Source: Treponema vincentii (GTDB lineage Bacteria; Spirochaetota; Spirochaetia; Treponematales; Treponemataceae). From it: DNA of 64,000 bases. Every line of letters starts with the position of its first letter. The stretch's first letter is position 1. Made by a program: the position numbers and the translations under genes. The DNA lies in assembly GCF_010365865.1 (NCBI RefSeq), contig NZ_CP048020.1, forward strand, positions 2,666,001 through 2,730,000, written 5' to 3'. Below are positions 33,609 through 41,688 of the stretch, piece after piece. The notes beneath the pieces were generated by a model that made no database searches, was not told the DNA's origin, and saw only the letters and a list, made by a program, of their open reading frames with translations.

Positions 33609-33935
33609 TTACTTTACCTCCGTAACATTAGTGATATGTATGGCATACACCGGTTTATCGATATGTAAATCCGTATCTTTACCGTCTACAATTTCAATCT
33701 TTGTAATCCATGCCTTTAGTATTTCTTTTGTATAGCCTAAGCGAAAAATACAGGGGGCAGGAAAATTATCAAAGATATGTGGCTTCTTATCAAAATCCCA
33801 ATGATGTTCCCCATATTTTAAAACAGTGAGGGAAATCCTTTGCGTCCAATACGGTTTTATTTCCCGATACTCTACCGTCTTCTCACCGCTTTTGATTTTT
33901 TCATACCATTCTTTTTTCAGTGGAAAAGTTAGCAT
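33609..33935 (-). CDS. ASCH-domain protein
   Basis: 108 residues: LTFPLKKEWYEKIKSGEKTVEYREIKPYW is the classic ASCH start, with the conserved G-E-K-T-x-E-x-R segment, followed by CIFRLGYTKEILKAWITKIE. ASCH domains (PUA-like) bind RNA or modified nucleosides; in phages their role is unknown. It lies directly after the helicase loader in the same operon. Confidence 0.8.
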   Translation of the reverse strand: MLTFPLKKEWYEKIKSGEKTVEYREIKPYWTQRISLTVLKYGEHHWDFDKKPHIFDNFPAPCIFRLGYTKEILKAWITKIEIVDGKDTDLHIDKPVYAIHITNVTEVK

Positions 33936-33957
33936 TTTATTTTTCTCCCTCCTCGTC

Positions 33958-34716
33958 TTAAATCGCTCCCGCTTCCCGTAGCTTCGGTCTGTAACTTTCC
34001 CAGTCGAAATTGAACGACTTGCCCTTTTCTTTTAGCCGATCGATTACCGAGCTGTCGAGTATGGTTTTTACCCACTCGTAATTACAGTTCCCTGCAAGCC
34101 ACAGCGGGCGCTTTCGCTCATGCCGTTCGCGGCAAATAAGCGACAAACAGCGCATCTTTGCATCTTCATTCTTGCCCTTCTCAACTTCATCGATAACAAG
34201 AAATGGAAGGGTGCAATAATGAGTAATAAGCTCGTATTCTGTTTTCTTTGCTGCGAAACTATTAAACGTTGAACGAATTTCCATATCTAAAAATTCCCAT
34301 GTCGTATATACTCCCTTGTTGAGCATCACCGCCGCACTTGCAAGGTGGCTTTTGCCCGTGCCGCTTTTCCCATAGAGCAATACGAACGTATCGCGCGGAT
34401 TTTTAGCAAGTTCGTAAAGATCGTGAAGATATTGCGCTGCTTTTTCATTTTGAGGAATGTAGTTTGCAAAACTTGCGTTTAAATGTTTGTCGCGAATGCC
34501 CATTGCCGTGAGCTGTTTTATTCGCTGCTCTTCAAACTTTTCCCGCTTTTCTTGTTCTTCACGCTCCTGTATACACAAAGGGCATTCAAGAGGCTCGATT
34601 GATCCGGCTAGGTGCATTACCTGTACATCCCCATGTTTTTCGCAGTGAAAGGTTTCCTCTCTGCCGCGAAAGCACGGAATATAGTTTTTTGCTTGCTTTA
34701 TTTCACATGTGCGCAT
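33958..34716 (-). CDS. DnaC-like replicative helicase loader
   Basis: 252 residues. N-terminal zinc ribbon (FHCEKHGD...CPLCIQEREEQ), then an AAA+ core: Walker A GKSGTGKSHLAS near 115-126, Walker B LPFLVIDEVEKG near 170, sensor region RPLWLAGNCNYEW. It should load host DnaB at the phage origin. It follows the initiator gene that contains the iterons, the usual initiator-loader pair. Confidence 0.88.
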   Translation of the reverse strand: MRTCEIKQAKNYIPCFRGREETFHCEKHGDVQVMHLAGSIEPLECPLCIQEREEQEKREKFEEQRIKQLTAMGIRDKHLNASFANYIPQNEKAAQYLHDLYELAKNPRDTFVLLYGKSGTGKSHLASAAVMLNKGVYTTWEFLDMEIRSTFNSFAAKKTEYELITHYCTLPFLVIDEVEKGKNEDAKMRCLSLICRERHERKRPLWLAGNCNYEWVKTILDSSVIDRLKEKGKSFNFDWESYRPKLREAGAI

Positions 34717-34731
34717 AATTCCTCCTTGAGC

Positions 34732-35646
34732 TTAAAACGGCATCTCTTCTTGACCGCCGGCTTCGTTGTAGTCGAATCGCTTATTCTTTCCTTCCGGTGG
34801 AGAGCGGGTGTATTGCTGTTGCATTTGCAAAAATACCTGCGGATATTTTTCTCGCAGCTTTGAACCGGATATGATATTTGGACACCAGAAGTTCCCCGCC
34901 GTTTTAGCCCAACGGATTACTTTTTCAATGTCTTCATAGCTGCGTTTATCAATGCGACTGAGTTTTTCGATATCCCTCGCCCATTGCTCAATATGCTTTT
35001 GACTGGTAGTGAAGTGAGGATCTACCTGCCGGTGGAGGTCATAGAGTAGGTGCGCTAAACGCTCCGCTTGTTCCGGAATTGTTTGCGTTTTTTTAACAGG
35101 CGCTGGGTTTACATCCCCGTCCGGTTCTTCCGGCGGGGATACTATTTCATCAACATCACCATTAACATCTACATCTACATCTACATCAAGGTTTTCGATA
35201 TTTGCGTTGGGTTTTTGATATTCAAAAGGGGTTTTTGATATTTGCATAGGGTTTTCGATATTTGCAGAGGGTTTTTGATATTCTTTATCAAAAACTTCTT
35301 TTTTGATATATGAGATGCTTGACTGCGCTATATCGTATTTTGCTGCAATTCCTTTTTGTGTCATCCCTGCTTGCAAATCTTCACAGACTGCCTGTTGTAT
35401 TTCTTGCGGTATTTCAGGCCGTCCGCCTCTTTTCCCGTCTTCGGTGTTTTTTATACGGCGGGCTTTGGCATTGTCTATCGATTCCTGTATTGGAAGCCAT
35501 GCGCACGCCTCAAGCCCTGTAAAATCAGGCTCCGTACCATAAAGCCCATATTCAATAATCGCTTCATAAAACCGATAGCGCAATTCTTTGTCTAATAGTT
35601 TTAATTGTTTTGCAAAGGTTTCATAAAAGATAAAACTCATCGCCAT
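34732..35646 (-). CDS. Replication initiator-like protein (DUF6291 N-terminus)
   Basis: 304 residues. The N-terminus (SFIFYETFAKQLKLLDKELRYRFYEAIIEYGLYG) fits DUF6291, followed by a helix-turn-helix (AGMTQKGIAAKYDIAQSSIS). Residues about 119-152 are encoded by a 20-bp iteron array and residues about 153-162 by a hexamer repeat (DVDVDVDV). The C-terminal domain (DIEKVIRWAKTAGNFWCPNI) resembles the DnaA/DnaC-binding ends of DnaD/O-type initiators. It probably opens the origin lying within its own gene, as lambda O does. Confidence 0.7.
   Translation of the reverse strand: MAMSFIFYETFAKQLKLLDKELRYRFYEAIIEYGLYGTEPDFTGLEACAWLPIQESIDNAKARRIKNTEDGKRGGRPEIPQEIQQAVCEDLQAGMTQKGIAAKYDIAQSSISYIKKEVFDKEYQKPSANIENPMQISKTPFEYQKPNANIENLDVDVDVDVNGDVDEIVSPPEEPDGDVNPAPVKKTQTIPEQAERLAHLLYDLHRQVDPHFTTSQKHIEQWARDIEKLSRIDKRSYEDIEKVIRWAKTAGNFWCPNIISGSKLREKYPQVFLQMQQQYTRSPPEGKNKRFDYNEAGGQEEMPF
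35163..35290. other. Candidate phage replication origin: five 20-bp iterons plus hexamer repeat
   Basis: Five units at 35191, 35211, 35231, 35251 and 35271, exactly 20 bp apart, each starting with GTTTTYGATATT. Three units share the extension TGCRNWGG. On the left lies ACATCT repeated about four times (35165-35188). The period is not a multiple of three, so the repetition is kept at DNA level rather than protein level. A weak sixth site (TTTTTTGATATA) lies near 35299. Iterons inside the initiator gene are the lambda ori arrangement. Confidence 0.7.
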
Positions 35647-35672
35647 CTTTAAGCTCCCTTAAATTTTATTGT

Positions 35673-36281
35673 TTACGCATTGATTAACGCTGCTGCGCGG
35701 CGTGCTTGCTTTCCTTTTTCTTGCCGCTCTAATTCTGCTTGAATAAATAAATCTCCTTGCGCAAGCGGCAAGAGCTTTTCATAAAAGCCTTTGACATACT
35801 CTCGCTTTATTTCAAAGCCGTATCCTTTTCGCCCGAGGTTTTTACAGGCGAGTAATGTTGTACCGCTTCCGGCGCACGGATCGATTACGACATCGTTTAT
35901 GTCGGTAAAGATATTGATATAATTGTTGAACCCGTACTGCTTAGCCGCTTCAATCAATTCAAACTGCTGCTCAAACGCGCAAAACAAAATCATACACGGC
36001 GCCTTCCCTTTTGCTTTCGGCTCTTTGATTAAAAGGTTGTTGCAGAAGTGGAAAAATTCAGCAATTCTAAAACCCGCCTTGCTATCGGTGTCAAAAAATG
36101 AATAACGTGCGTTTTTACTTTCTCCATTTTTATTATCCCCTCCAATGTACCAACTTGGATTAGAACCGTATGCGTTCGCTCCGAGCTGGTACGGTAAATC
36201 GGATAATACGAGCTGTGCTTTTTCTATATAGTGCGCTTTCCAATTTTGAAATGAATCATGATAGAGTAGTATCCGTTCCAT
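35673..36281 (-). CDS. Adenine-specific DNA methyltransferase, probably internally deleted
   Basis: 202 residues. Catalytic motif DLPY (DLPYQLGANAYG, form of DPPY) near 28-31 and SAM motif I VVIDPCAGSGTTLLACKNLG near 132. Relatives I know keep about 70-80 residues (containing a HPTQKP motif) between the NYIN and IFTDxxDVVIDPC segments; here NNYIN runs straight into IFTDINDV. The enzyme is thus in frame but lacks much of its target-recognition and connector region, so activity is doubtful. Confidence 0.75.
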   Translation of the reverse strand: MERILLYHDSFQNWKAHYIEKAQLVLSDLPYQLGANAYGSNPSWYIGGDNKNGESKNARYSFFDTDSKAGFRIAEFFHFCNNLLIKEPKAKGKAPCMILFCAFEQQFELIEAAKQYGFNNYINIFTDINDVVIDPCAGSGTTLLACKNLGRKGYGFEIKREYVKGFYEKLLPLAQGDLFIQAELERQEKGKQARRAAALINA

Positions 36282-36311
36282 TTATTCGTATCCATTCACT
36301 TATTTTGAAAT

Positions 36312-36342
36312 ACTCCCTGCCGATATGAAAGCAGCAGGGAGT
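36312..36342. terminator. Hairpin between the methyltransferase gene and the next upstream gene
   Basis: Perfect 9-bp inverted repeat ACTCCCTGC / GCAGGGAGT with a 13-nt loop in the 68-nt gap. The T-run is poor, so it may be an attenuator or processing site rather than a full terminator. Confidence 0.45.
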
Positions 36343-36349
36343 AAAGGTG

Positions 36350-37090
36350 TTAAGCAATTACCGATACTTTGATATGTTCTTTCAAGTATCCTGCAATCCG
36401 TAAACGCGCTTCATTACGCCACACCCCACCATCAGCCTCGAATAAGGCAACTTCCGCATTTCCTCTGTCGTCGGTGCGGATACGCAATAAAAACTGACTC
36501 TCCGGCTGTTCGATCTCTCTGAATGTTCGGTACGGAGAAAGTCGAACAATCGGCTTAGTCATACTTGATTCCTTCAATGCACCGCTTATACCCTTTTTCA
36601 CCGTTACGTGCTGTGTAATGCCATCATCGAGTGTGTCCGCAGTATTTGCCTGCGTTACTTTTGAAACGATCATTGCCACATATTCAAAATCATCGCCCTC
36701 TTTCTCCTCAAAAAGAGAATGCAGCTTGATGATAAATTCTTCTTGTGGCATGAAAGTTCCGAACGGAAATGTTTTCATGTTACTATCAAGGCTTGCAGTT
36801 AAAAGAATTTCGCGCTCTCTCTGTTGATCTAAAAGAGTAGAACACAAAGCGACCGATTGCGGACTGTCGATAACGGCAATGTAGGAATTGATTAAATCAA
36901 GTTCATCAATATTCCGTTCGACAAAATCGACAAACCCCGTAAGCGTTGCAACACCAACCGCTTTTGCTTTCGGTTCATACAACACAGGATTCAAATCCCG
37001 CGCGCTGTACGTTTTGCCGTCTACTTGTACGATAAAGCTGTCCCTTACCAAACTTTCAATCTTTTCGATTGCTTCTTTCCCAAAATCCAT
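36350..37090 (-). CDS. Conserved phage early protein (DUF2303-like)
   Basis: 246 residues: KTYSARDLNPVLYEPKA, VATLTGFVDFVERNID, then a beta-rich part and LSPYRTFREIEQPESQFLLRI. Proteins of this layout accompany recombination/replication genes in siphophages and are usually annotated only as phage protein or DUF2303. It starts 4 nt after the 110-residue gene. Function unknown. Confidence 0.5.
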   Translation of the reverse strand: MDFGKEAIEKIESLVRDSFIVQVDGKTYSARDLNPVLYEPKAKAVGVATLTGFVDFVERNIDELDLINSYIAVIDSPQSVALCSTLLDQQREREILLTASLDSNMKTFPFGTFMPQEEFIIKLHSLFEEKEGDDFEYVAMIVSKVTQANTADTLDDGITQHVTVKKGISGALKESSMTKPIVRLSPYRTFREIEQPESQFLLRIRTDDRGNAEVALFEADGGVWRNEARLRIAGYLKEHIKVSVIA

Positions 37091-37094
37091 ACGT

Positions 37095-37427
37095 TTAAAC
37101 TCCTATTGCGGAAATATTTCCGCTTGTAAAATCTAATGTGTGCTGCTCAGGGTTATCCTCATAAGCCGCAAGAATGCCATCGTCGCTATCAAGATAGAGG
37201 GTGCTTTCTGCCGGTTTTATCGGGGCAAGGTGGCTTGATACCGAAATGCGGCACTCTGCGTCTCTGCGTGTTTTGCCCGGTTTTACCTCAATCTTAATTG
37301 TGATACTTCGCGATGTAGTAGGACTGGTGTTTTCGTCGTTGATATTTGCAAGCATTTTTTCAAACTCAACATTGAATAAGTCGATTACTGCACCGCTTTT
37401 CAGGGTTTGCAATGAAACCTTTTCCAT
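37095..37427 (-). CDS. Phage protein of the type annotated 'replication terminator protein'
   Basis: 110 residues: SLQTLKSGAVIDLFNVEFEK, MLANINDENTSPTTSRSITI and KIEVKPGKTRRDAECRISVS match this small early family, widespread in Gram-positive siphophages. The family name is an old annotation with no proven Tus-like activity. It is paired with the 246-residue gene. Confidence 0.65.
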   Translation of the reverse strand: MEKVSLQTLKSGAVIDLFNVEFEKMLANINDENTSPTTSRSITIKIEVKPGKTRRDAECRISVSSHLAPIKPAESTLYLDSDDGILAAYEDNPEQHTLDFTSGNISAIGV

Positions 37428-37492
37428 AGATTACTCCTTTCAGCGTCTGTTCCGCTGTGTCATATATGTTTTACAATCGCAAAAAAACAGAA

Positions 37493-37672
37493 TTAGATTT
37501 TCCCGCTTTCTTCATTACGGACGAAGAATGAAGCATGGCGCATTTCTGCGATTTTATTTTGATAGTGCCGATACACATTCCGCCAAAAGATGTACATATT
37601 TTTATCTTCATGGAAGTAATTCATTTGCCGTATCGCATTATCACGATATGCAATTAAATAAGCCTGTGTCAT
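37493..37672 (-). CDS. Small basic early-region protein
   Basis: 59 residues: MTQAYLIAYRDNAIRQMNYF followed by HEDKNMYIFWRNVYRHYQNK and a short tail. GAAGGGGGA lies about 6 nt upstream of the ATG. Helical and aromatic; no family recognised. It fills the gap between its neighbours in the operon. Confidence 0.55.
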   Translation of the reverse strand: MTQAYLIAYRDNAIRQMNYFHEDKNMYIFWRNVYRHYQNKIAEMRHASFFVRNEESGKI

Positions 37673-37686
37673 ACATTCCCCCTTCG

Positions 37687-38067
37687 CTATGAATAAAGCG
37701 CGTTTGTCATATCGCAGTAGATAATCGCTGCGTCGATTTTCCGATGATAAAAAAGTTCATACTGGACTCTTTTATACAGGTATGCCGTATAGCTTTTTTT
37801 TATGTAGAACGTCGGCCGCTTTAAGTATTGTTCGATAATGTAGCTTGAGGCGCTATGCGCTTTCTCGCTCCGCTCCATCCGCGCAAGGCTTTGAAGGTGC
37901 CGATTCGATCCAGCAAACTTGTTAATCATTTTAAGCGCAACTCTCACACCGAGCTGGTACATATCGGCGAGCGCTTTTGTATCGTTATCTATGATGTAGC
38001 GTTTTTGCATATTCATAAATCTTTGATTGTCTGTTTGCGCTTCGCTGTAGTACGGAATATCGAACAA
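37687..38067 (-). CDS. Helical early protein, possibly sigma-70 region 2-like
   Basis: About 126 residues if it starts at the TTG at 38067, after the previous stop; the frame is open further upstream. The layout DNDTKALADMYQLGVRVALK, SEKAHSASSYIIEQYL, FYIKKSYTAYLYKRVQYELF resembles region 2 of sigma-like phage factors (two helices, acidic linker, then core-binding helix). There is no clear region 4. It is a possible partner of the repeated 16-nt motif, but this is speculative. Confidence 0.4.
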   Translation of the reverse strand: MFDIPYYSEAQTDNQRFMNMQKRYIIDNDTKALADMYQLGVRVALKMINKFAGSNRHLQSLARMERSEKAHSASSYIIEQYLKRPTFYIKKSYTAYLYKRVQYELFYHRKIDAAIIYCDMTNALYS

Positions 38068-38080
38068 TAGCGAAAGCTGC

Positions 38081-38383
38081 CTACTGTCTACCCGTTTGAT
38101 ATTTGAGCGCCTCCCGCTCGTAAATCGCTTTACAAAGCGCAATACAAGCGCCCTCGTTTCGGCTAATGTCAAGCGCACCATTGCACCGCAGGCTACACGT
38201 CATGCCGATATTTAAAATATGGTCGATAATAAAATCGCCGTATTTCGCACGGTTTGATTTTGTGTTTCCGATCCGGTGCGCCCCTTGCAACGCTCCACAT
38301 AAAGGACGCTGCCCGCATACTTCACATACCCCGCTGCTTTTTGCCAGTGCATAGCGACGCTGTTTTTCTTGCTGCTCTGTCAT
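38081..38383 (-). CDS. HNH/NinG-like zinc protein
   Basis: 100 residues: CEVCGQRPLCGALQGAHRIG, NTKSNRAKYGDFIIDHILNI and CSLRCNGALDISRN. The CxxC, His and second Cys pair form a zinc site typical of phage HNH-like or NinG-type proteins, though a full HNH catalytic set is not obvious. It lies in the recombination module, fitting a nuclease or recombination helper. Confidence 0.6.
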   Translation of the reverse strand: MTEQQEKQRRYALAKSSGVCEVCGQRPLCGALQGAHRIGNTKSNRAKYGDFIIDHILNIGMTCSLRCNGALDISRNEGACIALCKAIYEREALKYQTGRQ

Positions 38384-38386
38384 CTG

Positions 38387-38818
38387 TTATTCCTCTTTTA
38401 GGATAATGCCTAAGTCAGCGGCTAATAAATGCGCTGCTTCTATTAGATACGCGCATTCCTCCGTACTCGCTTTTGATTCACCTTGCGGAACGATTACACC
38501 CTGGAACTCGGTATACGGATAGCCAAAACTTTCGCAGGCGATCATTTTAACCTTCGCCTTTACCGTTTCGTAATCGTTGCCGGTGTCCGCGCATATTTGC
38601 ATGATATGCCCGTTTAGATGATGGTTTTGCGAGTGGTCTCCCGTACTACGCGGCCGACGCGGAGGCGTCAGGGTAACGCTGACATAATCGTTTTTCTTAT
38701 CGCGGCAATAAGAAAGGATTTGCCGTATTCCTTCCTTGTCTGCGAGGTTATTGGGAAGCTCAAAGCAGAGATGCCCTTTATTAAAAACTCTATGCAGCGT
38801 TACCGTGATGCTTTTCAT
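38387..38818 (-). CDS. NinB/YbcN-like recombination helper (tentative)
   Basis: 143 residues: RRPRSTGDHSQNHHLNGHIM, then DYETVKAKVKMIACESFGYP and SKASTEECAYLIEAAHLLAA. The basic RPRS segment followed by His/Asn and helices resembles NinB/Orf-type recombination mediators that cooperate with annealing proteins. It lies between the annealing protein and the HNH-like gene. Tentative. Confidence 0.45.
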   Translation of the reverse strand: MKSITVTLHRVFNKGHLCFELPNNLADKEGIRQILSYCRDKKNDYVSVTLTPPRRPRSTGDHSQNHHLNGHIMQICADTGNDYETVKAKVKMIACESFGYPYTEFQGVIVPQGESKASTEECAYLIEAAHLLAADLGIILKEE

Positions 38819-38830
38819 TTCCGCATTTCC

Positions 38831-39574
38831 TTAGTACAGGTCTTCGCGCGGCGGCTCATCGTTCTCGCAACGCTTTACCATCTCGTCATAAACGATAGCA
38901 ATAAGCTCTTTTGCTGTTTTATCTTTCCGCATGGTACTGAATGCCTGTATATCACTGCGTGTAAACACCGGTTGTCCGTTCTGGTGTTTGTAACGGAACA
39001 TTTCATCAAGCTGTTTCCGCTCATCCGGTGTTGCCTCTCCGCCCTTTGGTGTAAACTCTTGCGGGGCTGCTTGCTGTTTTTGAGGTGTATTCGGTTGGCG
39101 TTGTGCTTGTGGTTCGCTATTTGACGGCTCCGGCGAGTCGGTATACCTTGTTCCATCCCATCTGCCCTCATAGATTGCCGCCGCAACGCCAAGCATTTTA
39201 AGGCTGGTACTAAAGGCATCCGTTATCGCCATCTTAAACCCTTCATCATTGCTCACCAGCTGCCCTTTCTCAAGTTGTACGAGCTTTGAACCGCCAACAC
39301 CGATAATCGGATCGCTCCATGTATCGCCGGTTTTAACGTATACGGCAACTTGCGCAAAACCTAATACTTCGCCGCCCGCTCCGGTCTCCGTCCAAAGACG
39401 CATGATTTCATATTTCCAACCAGTGCCTACCATGCCGAAAGTTTCAGTCATTGCCCTATATCGCCATTGCGGATTTATATCTGTTTTACCGGATAATTTG
39501 CCGCCGGTGATTTTTCGCAGCATATTTTCAGGCGGGTGTGATAGCTTGTTATAGATTTCCATTGCGTCCATCAT
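38831..39574 (-). CDS. Single-strand annealing protein (Rad52/Sak3-like)
   Basis: 247 residues from ATG 39574 (GGAGG 5 nt upstream). LRKITGGKLSGKTDINPQWR, YRAMTETFGMVGTGWKYEIM and GFKMAITDAFSTSLKMLGVA are the signatures of the phage annealing proteins related to Sak3/DUF1071, with a disordered Pro/Gln linker and a small acidic C-terminus. It should anneal ssDNA with SSB and the RecB-like exonuclease. Confidence 0.7.
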   Translation of the reverse strand: MMDAMEIYNKLSHPPENMLRKITGGKLSGKTDINPQWRYRAMTETFGMVGTGWKYEIMRLWTETGAGGEVLGFAQVAVYVKTGDTWSDPIIGVGGSKLVQLEKGQLVSNDEGFKMAITDAFSTSLKMLGVAAAIYEGRWDGTRYTDSPEPSNSEPQAQRQPNTPQKQQAAPQEFTPKGGEATPDERKQLDEMFRYKHQNGQPVFTRSDIQAFSTMRKDKTAKELIAIVYDEMVKRCENDEPPREDLY

Positions 39575-39583
39575 TACCACCTC

Positions 39584-39982
39584 CTAAAACGGTATGCACT
39601 CGTAATCATCTTCATCGGCGGGCGGAGTGCTTACCATACCGCCCGTATTGCCATCGCGGGCGCTTCCAAGAAGCTGGATTGTTTTTGCAATGATAACAAT
39701 CTTGCTTTTTGTCTGCCCGTCTTTTTGCCAGCGCTGTTGTTGTAGTGTACCGGTAATAGCAACCTGCTTACCCTTATACAGATACCGACACAAACCCTCT
39801 CCCTGTCGTCCATAAAATACTACGTCAAAAAAGCTTGCTCTTTCGCTCCATGCGTTACCGTTTTTGACGCTTTCATTTACCGCAAGGTTAAAATTCACAA
39901 CCGCCGTACCGCTTTGCAAATATTTGATGTCGGCATCTTTCGTCAGGCGTCCGATAAGCGCAACAGAGTTAACATCGTTCAT
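39584..39982 (-). CDS. ssb: Single-stranded DNA-binding protein
   Basis: 132 residues with the OB fold start MNDVNSVALIGRLTKDADIK, FDVVFYGRQGEGLCRYLYKG, KQVAITGTLQQQRW and the acidic tip DEDDYECIPF that binds partner proteins. ATGA overlap with the exonuclease gene upstream. Confidence 0.93.
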   Translation of the reverse strand: MNDVNSVALIGRLTKDADIKYLQSGTAVVNFNLAVNESVKNGNAWSERASFFDVVFYGRQGEGLCRYLYKGKQVAITGTLQQQRWQKDGQTKSKIVIIAKTIQLLGSARDGNTGGMVSTPPADEDDYECIPF

Positions 39983-40854
39983 AGCGCGCCACCTGTACTG
40001 TCCTCTTGCATTTGTTTATAGAAATTGCAAAAGTCTTTACACGTGCAATAATCATTGCACTTTCTGCTGACCGCGGGGCGGTGCTCTACGTAATGTTTTT
40101 CGCCGAGCTCTTTAGCGTGCGCATCTGCATCATCTTGTGCGTCAAAAAGTTTAACCGCTGTTTTCCTGCCAATTTTCATAACCGCCCATTTTTCACCGTC
40201 CGCCCAACGTTCAGACGCTGTGCAGGGCAAAATATCATCGTCGCTCATTTCCTCCGCGGCTTCTATTTCTTTTACTTTTGAAAGAATTCTCGCTTCGGCT
40301 TCTGCAAGCATTGCTTTTGTTACGTCAAACTCATAGATAAAAACAGGGCTTTGCGGATATTGCCTGTCTGTTTTTGCTTTCGTTTTACTGTGATCTTTTA
40401 ACAATGCGATAAAACGGCACTTATTAACGGTAAGTCCGTTTTGAGTTAAAAGCCATGCGTATGTCATTCCCTGCTTTTTCCAATCTTCAAAGTCCGACAC
40501 AATAACTTTCCATACCGATGCGGTTTTCCAGTCGTTGATAATTCCTTTTTCCATATCATAACTATCAACTTGACCGGTAACGACGCTCTGCAATACAGGA
40601 ATGCTAAAACGCTCTTCATGGAAGCAGTTGTCTTTTTGCGCTTCAAAAAGCGCATGAACCGCGGTACCCCATACCGCCCAAACGCGATCCGCTACATCAT
40701 CCGTAAGCTTGTCCCAATGTCGTTTGGTTAAGATGATTTCTTTTACTCCCTTGTTAAGGGTTGTCGCGCTATACTCACCGTCTTTGTTATGCTTTTCGGT
40801 TGATACAGCATTAACGAATGCGAGCGGTAAATTTTGTTTATTGGTTATCTGCAT
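39979..40854 (-). CDS. RecB/Cas4-like PD-(D/E)XK exonuclease
   Basis: 291 residues from ATG 40854 (GGAGGGG 6 nt upstream). VWGTAVHALFEAQ carries the His motif, GQVDSYDMEKGIINDWKTAS the D...DxK catalytic pair, and the end CNDYCTCKDFCNFYKQ the Cys cluster of iron-sulfur RecB/Cas4-like nucleases. It should resect DNA for the annealing protein. Confidence 0.83.
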   Translation of the reverse strand: MQITNKQNLPLAFVNAVSTEKHNKDGEYSATTLNKGVKEIILTKRHWDKLTDDVADRVWAVWGTAVHALFEAQKDNCFHEERFSIPVLQSVVTGQVDSYDMEKGIINDWKTASVWKVIVSDFEDWKKQGMTYAWLLTQNGLTVNKCRFIALLKDHSKTKAKTDRQYPQSPVFIYEFDVTKAMLAEAEARILSKVKEIEAAEEMSDDDILPCTASERWADGEKWAVMKIGRKTAVKLFDAQDDADAHAKELGEKHYVEHRPAVSRKCNDYCTCKDFCNFYKQMQEDSTGGAL

Positions 40855-41035
40855 CGCTCGCCCCTCCATTTTCTGTTTCTAACTGCTCCGGTGTTTTTTG
40901 CACTGCAATTTTCAATGTCCAATACGACACGCCGTCTGTACCGATTTCTTTTCGTGCCTCAACAACATCGAACGATACCTCGCCGCCTGCATACGCAAAT
41001 CTTGACGCAATCTCGAAAAATTCATTCATAGCCAT
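40838..41035 (-). CDS. Small early-region protein
   Basis: 65 residues (or 63 from the second ATG at 41029, with better spacing to GAGGAG): MAMNEFFEIASRFAYAGGEV. A short beta-rich protein ending with an acidic ENGGASDADNQ tail that overlaps the exonuclease gene by 17 nt. No family recognised. Confidence 0.5.
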   Translation of the reverse strand: MAMNEFFEIASRFAYAGGEVSFDVVEARKEIGTDGVSYWTLKIAVQKTPEQLETENGGASDADNQ

Positions 41036-41132
41036 ACTCCTCGTACAAAGTTTTTAAGCTCTTTAGACGGCCGTCTTTTAGCTTATAAGATGCGCGGGGC
41101 TTGCACCCGTTCAATTCCCTTCCGGTGCATCT

Positions 41133-41486
41133 TTATATACAGCCCGCTTTTTTCAGCTGCTGTAATGCGGCTTCTCCACTCGTTACCACGAATGCAACGC
41201 CGCCCTTTTTGTTTATGTCGTTAATTCTGTATTTTTGCTCTGCCGATAAACGCCCTCCAACCGGACGCTTGCACTCGATACCGACGAACCGCCCGCGGTT
41301 ATCGTAGCCTTCAAAATCGAGCGTTCCTTTATTTGCTGTACGGATAAAGCGGCGGGCTTTACCGGTACCGATTGCAAAAGCACCGGTATTTATCCGCTGG
41401 ATTGCAAGGCCGGTTAATTCGATTACGGCTTTTACCTCGCGGATTACCGCATCTTCTGTAATTGCTTTTAACGTCGCTTTTGTCAT
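41133..41486 (-). CDS. VRR-NUC domain nuclease
   Basis: 117 residues: E...EV at the start, RINTGAF, GTLDFEGYDNRGRFVGIECK (the D...ExK catalytic core), PVGGRLSAEQKYRINDIN and GGVAFVV. These small nucleases cut branched DNA and are frequent in phage recombination modules. The 97-nt gap downstream to the next gene contains no gene. Confidence 0.85.
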   Translation of the reverse strand: MTKATLKAITEDAVIREVKAVIELTGLAIQRINTGAFAIGTGKARRFIRTANKGTLDFEGYDNRGRFVGIECKRPVGGRLSAEQKYRINDINKKGGVAFVVTSGEAALQQLKKAGCI

Positions 41487-41490
41487 GCTG

Positions 41491-41688
41491 CTATTCCTCT
41501 ATAGGTTCGCTGTAGTACACCATGCAGGAATAGACGGCGTGATCATGCCGTGTACACGTTGTTTGATATTGAATGTCGATGATGTTGAAACCTCGCGTCA
41601 TCTCTTCTGAAAGAAATCGATTAACATGTTTTTCTAAATCCCAAGGGTCTGCTACTGTAAAAACCCTCACCTTCTTAACGTATGTCAT
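41491..41688 (-). CDS. Cse60-like small protein
   Basis: 65 residues from ATG 41688 (GGAGG 8 nt upstream). VRVFTVADPWDLEKHVNRFL, SEEMTRGFNIIDIQYQTTCT and AVYSCMVYYSE resemble the Cse60 family of small phage and Bacillus proteins. Function unknown. It overlaps its upstream neighbour by 4 nt. Confidence 0.55.
   Translation of the reverse strand: MTYVKKVRVFTVADPWDLEKHVNRFLSEEMTRGFNIIDIQYQTTCTRHDHAVYSCMVYYSEPIEE

Noticed and set aside
35191-35290. Regularly spaced repeats that could suggest a CRISPR array
   Set aside because: Units are 20 bp with no unique spacers, lie inside a coding gene, and no cas genes are present; an iteron origin fits better.
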